A stretch of DNA of 64,000 bases from Listeria sp. PSOL-1 (GTDB taxonomy: Bacteria > Bacillota > Bacilli > Lactobacillales > Listeriaceae): assembly GCF_902806445.1 (NCBI RefSeq), contig NZ_LR760298.1, positions 1,798,001 to 1,862,000 of the forward strand, written 5' to 3'. A program made the translations under genes and the position numbers. Below, one piece after another: positions 28,754-37,370 of this stretch. Under the pieces are notes generated by a model, which made no database searches, was not told the DNA's origin, and worked only from the letters and a program-made list of their open reading frames with translations. The stretch's first letter is position 1, and the number at the start of each line of letters is the position of its first letter.

Positions 28754-30451
28754 ATGAAAAAAATAGGATTTTACTTACTTTTTATTGGCTTATTATTATT
28801 TTTGGGAAGCATTGAAGATACAACCGCACGCGCAACACAACTAGATGCTACAAGCCACTCCATATTTAAAGAGCATGCTCTTGTACCAAACGATTCAAGC
28901 GATCAATCAGCTAAACTACAATATTTATTGAAAATAACAGCAGAACAAGGAGATGCTCTTTTTATACCAAAAGGCTCTTATATTATAAATCAATCTATAG
29001 ATATCACTTCAAATATGCAAGTCATCGGGGATAAATCAGGAGCTAGTGTCTTTAAAAGCACATCCAAAACGCCTGTCTCTTTCCAAGATCAGAAATACGC
29101 CAAATCAAACCATATTGCTTTTAAAAATCTTTATTTTGATGGCGTGAATATTTTTGCTAGATTAGTTGATGAGATGCAACTAGAAAATAACGTTTTCTAT
29201 AACCTAATGACAAAGTACCCGATTGAGCTATCTGTAGTTAATCAGGCACAAATAAAGAATAATCTTTTTATGCGAGATTATACGCACTCTAAGCCAGCAG
29301 AAGATTATAACCGAATGATTTATGTGGGTGGCTATTCAACAAATAGTCGCTATGAATATATGCAGGATCTTACTGTTATTGATAACTTATTCGGCCTAAA
29401 GCTGAATGAATTAGATGCAATTAAAAGCTTTAGTCGTTCAGATGTTATTGAAACCATTAAACATTTACAAAACAGTATTGAAAAGCAAGAGGTTGATATT
29501 CATGGTGGTAATGAGCAAAATTATTTTTCCACAGGGATCAACTCCTATAGCATGTTAAAAGGAGCTTTAATTAGAAATAACCTTTTTTATCAAAGTTACG
29601 ATAACGAAGATACACATGAAGTCACGGGCGATCATGCTACTTACTTAAGAGGAGCACAAGATGTTCAGCTGATTTCTAATCATTTAAGGGGCCTTGCAAA
29701 CGGTCCTGCAGGTGGTTTTAAATTTAAATCTGGTAGAAATATTACGATTATGAATAATTATTTGCGTAATACTGGGATTATTATGTATGGTACTCCTGAA
29801 TATGGCCTAGGTCAATCATATAAAGAAGGCCCTATCTCTGAATTATCCAATTGGCTTGTCAGTGGAAACCAATTTGATTGGAAATACTGGCAAGAGAAAT
29901 ATGCGATTGGAATTGAATATAACCAACATACTGGAAACGATCATGTAGCAAATGGTGTGTTTATTGATAATAAATTTACACATTATGAAAACATTCCAGC
30001 AAATAAAAGACGAGGACTTCTTATTGCAAGTGATACTGGCGGCTTTAGAGGAGAAAATACTTTTGTTAGCGGGAATACGCGCGATGACCGTTTAGATGGT
30101 AAATTAACACCAGAAAAATGGGGGGAAAACGATTTTTCATCAATGCCGATTAGCTTTGATGATCTTATCCCGAGTAAACAACTGGATCAATATCATTTAT
30201 ACAAAGATGCTAGCATTCCAGTCCGAAATACATTACCTATAGCAAAAACAGGAATAACGATCTCAAGCGGCGACCAGATTTCACCTTATGATTTCGTTGA
30301 ACAACTCAATGATAAGGATGAAGCTAAGCCAAAAGCTGAAATCTTAAATCCTGAAGTACTGGATCAACATGGTAATCAAAAAGTTTATATCCAATTAAGC
30401 TACAAGGATCAATCTGCTGTTTTAGTAGGTGTAGAAGTAACAATTAAATAA
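28754..30451 (+). CDS. Secreted right-handed beta-helix protein, pectate-lyase-like
   Basis: A 565-residue protein with an N-terminal signal peptide (KKIGFYLLFIGLLLFLGSIE, cleavage probably near ATARA-like TTARAT). The central part (about residues 50-440) has repeated short strands ending in N-N-x-F or N-N-Y motifs, such as ENNVFYN, IKNNLFM, IRNNLFY and MNNYLRN, the pattern of a parallel beta-helix carbohydrate-active enzyme or binding protein. A small C-terminal beta domain (about 490-565) follows. No LPXTG, LysM or other wall anchor is present. Substrate unknown. It ends with its own terminator 230 bases before the synthase operon, so a functional link is only positional. Confidence 0.75.
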   Translation: MKKIGFYLLFIGLLLFLGSIEDTTARATQLDATSHSIFKEHALVPNDSSDQSAKLQYLLKITAEQGDALFIPKGSYIINQSIDITSNMQVIGDKSGASVFKSTSKTPVSFQDQKYAKSNHIAFKNLYFDGVNIFARLVDEMQLENNVFYNLMTKYPIELSVVNQAQIKNNLFMRDYTHSKPAEDYNRMIYVGGYSTNSRYEYMQDLTVIDNLFGLKLNELDAIKSFSRSDVIETIKHLQNSIEKQEVDIHGGNEQNYFSTGINSYSMLKGALIRNNLFYQSYDNEDTHEVTGDHATYLRGAQDVQLISNHLRGLANGPAGGFKFKSGRNITIMNNYLRNTGIIMYGTPEYGLGQSYKEGPISELSNWLVSGNQFDWKYWQEKYAIGIEYNQHTGNDHVANGVFIDNKFTHYENIPANKRRGLLIASDTGGFRGENTFVSGNTRDDRLDGKLTPEKWGENDFSSMPISFDDLIPSKQLDQYHLYKDASIPVRNTLPIAKTGITISSGDQISPYDFVEQLNDKDEAKPKAEILNPEVLDQHGNQKVYIQLSYKDQSAVLVGVEVTIK

Positions 30452-30466
30452 AGTTATTTTAGAAGA

Positions 30467-30510
30467 GTTTGGGGCAGTATTGCTTCTCGGTATCCTATTA
30501 TGCCCCAAAC
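30467..30510 (+). terminator. Terminator after the beta-helix gene
   Basis: Perfect ten-base arms GTTTGGGGCA and TGCCCCAAAC with a T-rich tail. It separates the beta-helix transcript from the synthase operon. Confidence 0.9.
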
Positions 30511-30562
30511 CTTTTCTATAATCTTCCCTCTTTAAAATAGGTCTTCTTTTTTGCTATTCATA

Positions 30563-30587
30563 GTATTGTTTTTAGAATAATCTAAAA
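30563..30587 (+). promoter_or_regulatory. Possible operator before the synthase operon
   Basis: A perfect dyad TTTAGA-ATAA-TCTAAA lies about 100 bases before the first synthase gene, in the region that must contain its promoter. It could bind a dimeric regulator. No matching regulator is known, so confidence is low. Confidence 0.3.
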
Positions 30588-30680
30588 TAACATTACATTT
30601 TTATTATTTTAGAGACACTACTATTTGATATAAATAGGTCAAGTTTTTTAAATCTATCACAGAGAAAGTTGAGATGAGGT

Positions 30681-33600
30681 ATGAATTTACATTTTTGGAT
30701 CGTAACTCCTTTTGAAAGACCCGATGTCAAGCTTGCAACAGAAGTCAAAAAAGCTGGCGGATTCCCTATTTTACATCTAGGAAGGGACAAAGAAATAGCA
30801 AGGGAAGCACTAAAAGAATTAGCGATGAAAGTAGAACAATTTGGTGTTTGTCTATCTGACCTATCTATGTCAGACATTACTTTACCAGAAAATGTAACCA
30901 CTATTGTTCAGCCCTGGGGTTTTCCAGAGCGAAAAAAGCAAGAAGTCGTTTGGCAAATTCATTCTATGGAAGAAGCACAAGAAGCCATTCATAAGAAAAA
31001 AAATAAATTAATTATTAAAGGGGCAGAAGGTTCTGGTTTAAGTGGAAAAGAGACTACTTTTCTATTATTCCAGCAAATGAACGAATTGTGTAAAGAAGTG
31101 GAAGTGTTCGTTCAAGGTGGAGTAGGTATACATAGTGCAGCAGCTTATGGTGCTCTTGGCGCAGCAGGAATAATCATGGATTCTCAAATAGCATTATTCC
31201 CAGAATGTTCCGTTTCTTCAGATGTTAAAAAGCATCTTGGACATTTAAGCGGAAACGAAATTCAAGATGAAAATAATTATAAATTCTATATCCTTCCAAA
31301 TAAAGAGAAGTTAGCATTAGGACAAGATATATTGTTAGCTGGCGATTTAGTAAGCGAATATAGACATTTAAAATATTTAATAAAAGCCGTTTCTCGGACT
31401 GTTTTTACGCATGTAAAACAAGCGAAGCAACGGGATCCATTTGGGGAAGATTCTGCACTTTCCAAAGAATTTGGTATACGATATCCTATTGCCCAAGGCC
31501 CGATGGCTCGTGTCAGTGATGTTCCAGAATTCTTAAATGATGTCGCTTTAGGTGGTGGTTTACCATTCTTTGCAATGAGTATGTTATCTGGGAAAGTCGC
31601 AGAAGATGCTTTAGAAAAAACAACAGAAATGTTAGGTGAAAAATCTTGGGGCGTGGGCCTTTTAGGGTTTATTTATCCTTCAAAATTCGAGGAACAAACA
31701 CAACTAGTATTAAAAGCTAAGCCTTCACACGTTCTAATCGCAGGTGGGAGACCCGCTCAAGCGAAAGTCTTTGAAAAAGAAGGAATTAAAGTTTTACTTC
31801 ACACCCCTGCTCCAAGTCTTTTGGAGATGTTCCTTAAAGAAGGGGCACGAACCTTTATTTTTGAAGGCAGAGAAAGTGGCGGACATGTTGGCCCTATTTA
31901 TTCTACCATTTTGTGGGAAAAACAAATCAACAAAATATTAAAAGTTAGTACCCCTTCAGAAATTACTGCCTTTTTTGCGGGTGGTATTCATGATGATTTG
32001 ACAGCTGCCTTTGTCCAAATTATGACAGCGCCTTTATCTGTTAGGGATGTAAAAGTTGGCCTATTATGCGGAACAGCTTACTTGTATTCTAATGAAATTG
32101 TTGAGCGCAAAGCGATAACAAGTACTTACCAAAAAATGTTAATAGAAAAAAAACAAACACTGATTCTTAAATCTGGTAAAGGACAAGATACTCGTTGCGT
32201 CCCCTCCACTTTTACAGACTTTTTCAATGCAGAAAAAGCAAGGATGATTGCTGAAAAATTGGATTCAGGAGAATTACTCCTTAAATTAGAAGAATTAAAT
32301 CTAGGAAGACTCCGAATTGCTGCAAAAGGTATCGAGCGCAAAGAAAATGAACTCATCCAGTTAACAACAAAAGAACAGCTTGAAAGCGGGCTATTTATGA
32401 CTGGAGCCATTACTTCTTTTAGTGAAAAAATACGCTCTATCAAAGAAATACATCAAATGATTAGTCAAGGCAGTAAAGAACTGACCGCTAAAATCGCTAT
32501 CCCAGAAAAAACAACACAAGAGTCTAAATCTGTTGATGTTGCTATTGTAGGTATGGCTGGTATTTTCCCAGGTGCAGAAGATAAAGAAGAATATTGGAGC
32601 AATATTGTTTTTGGCAGAGATTGTATAACAGAAATTCCTGATGAGCGCTGGTCTAAAGAAATGTTTTATGATCCGGAAACAAAAGATACAGACCATGTCG
32701 TTTCTAAATGGGGCGGTTTCTTAGGAAAAAATGATTTTGATGCGTTAGAGTTCGGTATCACCCCTCAATCTCTCGCAGCAATTGAACCAGTCCAATTATT
32801 AAGCCTTGTTGTTACCAAGCGAGCATTGGAGGATGCTGGTTACACCAATTTAGATGAGGACAATTTTGAAGAAACTTCTGTGATATTTGGTGCGCAAGGT
32901 GCCGGAGAATTAGCAACTTCTTATGGTTCTCGAGCTGGATTACAACAATTGCTTGGTGAATTACCAGAAGAAGCAAAGGAAATTTTACCAAGACTGACTG
33001 AAGATTCTTTCCCTGGCGTGCTGTCAAATGTCATTGCAGGAAGAATTTCCAATCGTTTGAACACGGGCGGACGTAATTTTACAGTAGATGCTGCATGTGC
33101 TTCTTCACTAGCCGCTTTAGATATTGCATTATCCGAGCTAACAACAGAAAAAGCTAATATGGTCATTTTAGGTGGAGCCGACTTACATAATAGCATCTAT
33201 GACTTTTTAATGTTTTCCAGTACTTTTGCCTTATCTAAAAAAGGTCGTTGCGCTACTTTTGATGAAAGCGCAGATGGTATTGCACTTGGAGAAGGTGTGG
33301 GTGTCGTTGTCTTAAAACGTTTGGAAGACGCAAAACGAGACGGAAATAAAATTTTAGCTGTCATTAAAGGAATTGGTGGAAGTAGCGATGGTAAAAGCCT
33401 AGGCCTCACAGCACCAAGTCGCAGAGGGCAAGTAAAAGCTTTAGAACAAGCTTACGAAAAAGCTGGAGTTAATCCTTTAGACGTTGGACTAATCGAAGCA
33501 CATGGTACTGGAACAGCCGTTGGAGACCAAATCGAATTAAACGCACTAACAGATGTCTTTTTAGATAATGGTTCAAAGCCTGGCAGTATTAAATTAGGTT

Positions 33601-36600
33601 CGGTAAAATCCCAAATCGGACATACAAAATGTGCAGCCGGTGTAGCAGGATTAATGAAAGCTGTTAACAGTGTACGTTATGGCATATTCCCGCCAACGCT
33701 TCATTTACGTCAGCCAAATGCAGCTTATTTTCCTCATAGTCCGTTTTCTTTCCGGACTGAAAAGCCTAGTTTCTGGAATGAAGAACGTCGTATCGCAGGA
33801 ATCAGTGGATTTGGATTTGGGGGAACAAATTTCCATACGATTATTCAAAACTATGACACAGAAATAATCGATACTCCGATTGAGCACTGGCCTTCTGAAT
33901 TATTTGTTTTTGCAGGTGAAACGCCCGAAGAAGCGGTTGAATTAATGGAAAAAGTCCAAGCGCTTTACACAATGAACGATAAATTAAAGCTTAGAGATAT
34001 TGCTTACTCTATTTCTAAATATAGTCAAGAGAAAACCATTCAATACGTTATTGTGGCTAAGACAAGGGAAGAACTCCTCCTTCGCATCAATATGGCTAAA
34101 GAAGGAAAAACAGATGAAAGTATTCAGAAACGAACGAAAATAGATGGCAAAATTGCCTTTATGTTTTCTGGACAAGGAAGCCAACGCATCAATATGGCGG
34201 CAGATCTATTCATGGTATTCCCGCAATTGCGTCGTCTTTTAAAAGGAAATGAACGCTATGAAAAAATCTTGTTTTCCGATCAAGCTTTCACACCAGAAGA
34301 AAAGCGTACTCAACAAGAAAAAATAAAGGATACCAAAAATGCGCAACCTCTTCTTGGAATTGTTGACACAGCGATTGCACAGTTATTGACTTCATTTGGC
34401 ATCCAACCAGATATGGTTGCCGGGCATAGTTATGGCGAACTTCCAGCATTAAGTTTTGCAGGAGTATTTGATACAGATCACCTCCTTCAATTAAGCGAAA
34501 AGCGTGCAACAGCTATCCTATCTTCAGTTTCAGAGGATGCTGGAAAAATGGCGGCTGTTCGTACGGATAAAGAAACGATGGAAAACATCATTGCAGGACT
34601 AAAAGAAGTTTGGGCAGTGAACTATAATTCCCCACAACAAACCGTTATCGCAGCAAGCCAAGAAGGAATGAAATCATTTATTAAAAAAGCTGAGGAACTG
34701 AACCTTTCATACACAGAAATTAATGTTTCTTGCGCATTCCATAGCCCGCTATTAGCTAAGGCTCAAGATTATTTTGCCGAAGCCCTAAGTAATGTTAGGT
34801 TTAAAAAAGCCAATTTACCAGTGTGGTCCAATACTACTTCTAAGGTATATCCTAAGGACACTTCCGCCATTCGAAAACGCCTAGCTGAACATGTCGTAAA
34901 GCCTGTCCGCTTTGTTGAAGAAGTGGAAGCAATGTACGAAGACGGCGCACGTATTTTCATTGAAGTTGGTCCAGGAGGTACGCTTACCAGCTTAGTGAAT
35001 CAAACACTGGCTAAAGAAGAGTTCGTTTCTCTTCAAGTTGAACGTGCTAATGAAGATGGTGTCACTTATTTCCTACAAACTTTGGCTAAGTATATTGCAA
35101 CAGGTCGAACAATCAATATGGAAAATATGTATAAAGGGAGGAAGGTCACGTTGATTGATTTAGAAAAACCGGAAAAATATAAAAAGAATGCAACTGTATG
35201 GAATGTAGATGGTAAAGCAGCAACACCAGAAAAAGGAGAATTACCTGCTCATGCTGGCAAACAAGTAAACGGCGAGCTCCTTTCACTTCACAGCTTAAGA
35301 AAAAATCACTCAGAAACGGGATCTCCTGAAAATATTGTTATGGCCTATTTAGATAATATGAATGCCATGATTCAAGACCAAAGAGACGTTATGCTAGGGT
35401 ATCTAGGAAGTCCAGAAATTGCCCCCCGCACAGCAACAGAACGCAGACAATTTGCTTACAACAACACTCCTGAAGTGTTAGATACAAATGAAAACTTGAT
35501 AGAACATACAGAAACAGCACCCGTTGAAGAAGCAAATGGACTTCCAGAGATTGCAAGCCTGTCCTCTGAAGAAATTGCAACGATCATTTTAGAAATTGTT
35601 AGTGAAAAAACAGGCTATCCTATGGAAATGCTAGACCTAGACATGGACCTAGAAGCCGATTTAAGTATTGATAGCATCAAGAAAATGGAAATTGTCGGTG
35701 CATTAGGAGAGCGTGTTTCCCTACCTGAAAATGAAGATGGAATGGATGCCTTCTTTGAAAAAATGATTTCGATTAAGAAATTTAGAGATCTTGTTTCTTG
35801 GATAGAAGAAATTGGAAAAGCTGTTTCTGAAGGTACTGTTTCATCCTCAAGTTCCGCAGAATTTGAAGGCGCAGCCGCTCTAGACCATTTGACTTCTACT
35901 GAAAAAGAAACGGATATGTTATCAAATGAAGTCGTGCGGATGATTTTAGAAAAAGTATCAAGCCCTATCCTTGAAATAGAAAGTGCGCACATCAAAGACA
36001 AAACATTAGCAATAGCTACAGGAAACAAAGCACTAGGAGCAAAAGTTATCGAGACATTGAACCAACATGGAGCTAAGGCTGATTTAGTGGAAAAAGTGGA
36101 TCTCGCTAAAAGTAACGGTTTAATTATGCTTCATTCTATTGAAAATAAAGAGCAAACAAGCGCAAAACAAATATTCAATTTGTTAAAACAAGCTGACATG
36201 AATAACTTAGAATGGGTTATTACACTTGATGATACATTAAGCAAAGAAAGTAAAGAAGTCCCTGAAGGTTTCACTGGCTTTATTAAGGCACTTGTTCATG
36301 AACATCCTGATGTTAGCTTTTGTTCAATCACACTAATGAATGCTTTAAACAATGAACAATTAAGCCAAATCATCCTACAAGAATTATGCACTGAAGACAC
36401 TTATCCAGAAATTGTTTACGAAGCAAATGAACGCTTCAAAGTGGTTCCAAAAATAACATCAAAAGAGGAAGAAGCAACCGAAACACTCGTGACATTAAAA
36501 CAGGAATCTGTTGTTTTAGTACTTGGCGGTGCCCAAGGTATAACTCCTCACCTAGTCGCAAAACTTGCTCTTAAATACCCATGTCACTACGTATTAGTTG

Positions 36601-37370
36601 GAAGAACAGAATTTAATGGAATAAATGAAGCGCAAAAAGATTTAGAAACCATCGAAGAAATTCGACAGCATTTAATCACCGTAGAAGGCATGAAACAACC
36701 AAAAGAAATCGAATTAAAAACAAAAGAAATTTTTAAAACAAAACAAATTGCTTCTGCGATGGCTTTAATCGAAAAAAATGGCGGAAAAGCAACGTATAAA
36801 AAAGCAGATGTCACAAACCAAGAAGAACTTCGAGACTTGATAGCAAATGTCAAAGAAGAATCTGGCAAAATTGAAGGCTTGATTCATGCAGCAGGTATTT
36901 TAGAAGATAAATTATTCAAAAACAAAGAGCTCACTTCTTTTGAGCGTGTTTATGATACAAAGGTATTACCACTACAAGTAATCATGGATGAACTAGCAAC
37001 GGAATTAAAATTATTAGTGCTATTTAGTTCGATGTCCTCTGCATTTGGTAATGCCGGACAATGTGATTATTCTTCTGGAAACAGCGCTATGGATATGGCA
37101 ATCACAAACTTCCAAGCGGCTAACCCATCCTTAGTTATCAAATCATTTAACTGGGGTCCTTGGAAAGGCGCAGGAATGGTAGATGCAGGATTAGAAAATG
37201 AGTTTCGCAAAAAAGGAATCAGCTTCATCGAATTAGATAAAGGCGGCGACTTTTTTGTCAACGAAATCCTCTATGGAAAAAATGCACGGGTCCTAGCCAT
37301 TGCTGGAGAGGAAGAAAATATGGCTCATTTCATTGAAACAATATTGATAAAGGAGAAAATACATGTCTAA
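30681..37370 (+). CDS. Iterative type I PKS / secondary-lipid synthase, subunit 1
   Basis: A 2229-residue synthase. Residues 1 to about 245 look like a degenerate nitronate-monooxygenase-type barrel (KGAEGSGLSG, then QGGVGIHSAAAYGALGAAG). Residues about 258-545 are a second, intact barrel of the PfaD/FabK enoyl-reductase type (FGIRYPIAQGPMARVSDVP, EGRESGGHVGP, FFAGGIHDDLTAA). A ketosynthase (about 618-1065) has Cys806, His941 and His981. An acyltransferase (about 1150-1460) has GHSYGE with Ser1250 and CAFHS with His1354, fitting malonyl use. One acyl carrier domain has Ser1665 in LSIDSIKK. A ketoreductase (about 1940-2190) has GGAQGI, Ser2117 and Tyr2130. No dehydratase or thioesterase is included. 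The next gene overlaps it by eight bases. It resembles PUFA and heterocyst-glycolipid synthases; product unknown. Confidence 0.92.
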   Translation: MNLHFWIVTPFERPDVKLATEVKKAGGFPILHLGRDKEIAREALKELAMKVEQFGVCLSDLSMSDITLPENVTTIVQPWGFPERKKQEVVWQIHSMEEAQEAIHKKKNKLIIKGAEGSGLSGKETTFLLFQQMNELCKEVEVFVQGGVGIHSAAAYGALGAAGIIMDSQIALFPECSVSSDVKKHLGHLSGNEIQDENNYKFYILPNKEKLALGQDILLAGDLVSEYRHLKYLIKAVSRTVFTHVKQAKQRDPFGEDSALSKEFGIRYPIAQGPMARVSDVPEFLNDVALGGGLPFFAMSMLSGKVAEDALEKTTEMLGEKSWGVGLLGFIYPSKFEEQTQLVLKAKPSHVLIAGGRPAQAKVFEKEGIKVLLHTPAPSLLEMFLKEGARTFIFEGRESGGHVGPIYSTILWEKQINKILKVSTPSEITAFFAGGIHDDLTAAFVQIMTAPLSVRDVKVGLLCGTAYLYSNEIVERKAITSTYQKMLIEKKQTLILKSGKGQDTRCVPSTFTDFFNAEKARMIAEKLDSGELLLKLEELNLGRLRIAAKGIERKENELIQLTTKEQLESGLFMTGAITSFSEKIRSIKEIHQMISQGSKELTAKIAIPEKTTQESKSVDVAIVGMAGIFPGAEDKEEYWSNIVFGRDCITEIPDERWSKEMFYDPETKDTDHVVSKWGGFLGKNDFDALEFGITPQSLAAIEPVQLLSLVVTKRALEDAGYTNLDEDNFEETSVIFGAQGAGELATSYGSRAGLQQLLGELPEEAKEILPRLTEDSFPGVLSNVIAGRISNRLNTGGRNFTVDAACASSLAALDIALSELTTEKANMVILGGADLHNSIYDFLMFSSTFALSKKGRCATFDESADGIALGEGVGVVVLKRLEDAKRDGNKILAVIKGIGGSSDGKSLGLTAPSRRGQVKALEQAYEKAGVNPLDVGLIEAHGTGTAVGDQIELNALTDVFLDNGSKPGSIKLGSVKSQIGHTKCAAGVAGLMKAVNSVRYGIFPPTLHLRQPNAAYFPHSPFSFRTEKPSFWNEERRIAGISGFGFGGTNFHTIIQNYDTEIIDTPIEHWPSELFVFAGETPEEAVELMEKVQALYTMNDKLKLRDIAYSISKYSQEKTIQYVIVAKTREELLLRINMAKEGKTDESIQKRTKIDGKIAFMFSGQGSQRINMAADLFMVFPQLRRLLKGNERYEKILFSDQAFTPEEKRTQQEKIKDTKNAQPLLGIVDTAIAQLLTSFGIQPDMVAGHSYGELPALSFAGVFDTDHLLQLSEKRATAILSSVSEDAGKMAAVRTDKETMENIIAGLKEVWAVNYNSPQQTVIAASQEGMKSFIKKAEELNLSYTEINVSCAFHSPLLAKAQDYFAEALSNVRFKKANLPVWSNTTSKVYPKDTSAIRKRLAEHVVKPVRFVEEVEAMYEDGARIFIEVGPGGTLTSLVNQTLAKEEFVSLQVERANEDGVTYFLQTLAKYIATGRTINMENMYKGRKVTLIDLEKPEKYKKNATVWNVDGKAATPEKGELPAHAGKQVNGELLSLHSLRKNHSETGSPENIVMAYLDNMNAMIQDQRDVMLGYLGSPEIAPRTATERRQFAYNNTPEVLDTNENLIEHTETAPVEEANGLPEIASLSSEEIATIILEIVSEKTGYPMEMLDLDMDLEADLSIDSIKKMEIVGALGERVSLPENEDGMDAFFEKMISIKKFRDLVSWIEEIGKAVSEGTVSSSSSAEFEGAAALDHLTSTEKETDMLSNEVVRMILEKVSSPILEIESAHIKDKTLAIATGNKALGAKVIETLNQHGAKADLVEKVDLAKSNGLIMLHSIENKEQTSAKQIFNLLKQADMNNLEWVITLDDTLSKESKEVPEGFTGFIKALVHEHPDVSFCSITLMNALNNEQLSQIILQELCTEDTYPEIVYEANERFKVVPKITSKEEEATETLVTLKQESVVLVLGGAQGITPHLVAKLALKYPCHYVLVGRTEFNGINEAQKDLETIEEIRQHLITVEGMKQPKEIELKTKEIFKTKQIASAMALIEKNGGKATYKKADVTNQEELRDLIANVKEESGKIEGLIHAAGILEDKLFKNKELTSFERVYDTKVLPLQVIMDELATELKLLVLFSSMSSAFGNAGQCDYSSGNSAMDMAITNFQAANPSLVIKSFNWGPWKGAGMVDAGLENEFRKKGISFIELDKGGDFFVNEILYGKNARVLAIAGEEENMAHFIETILIKEKIHV

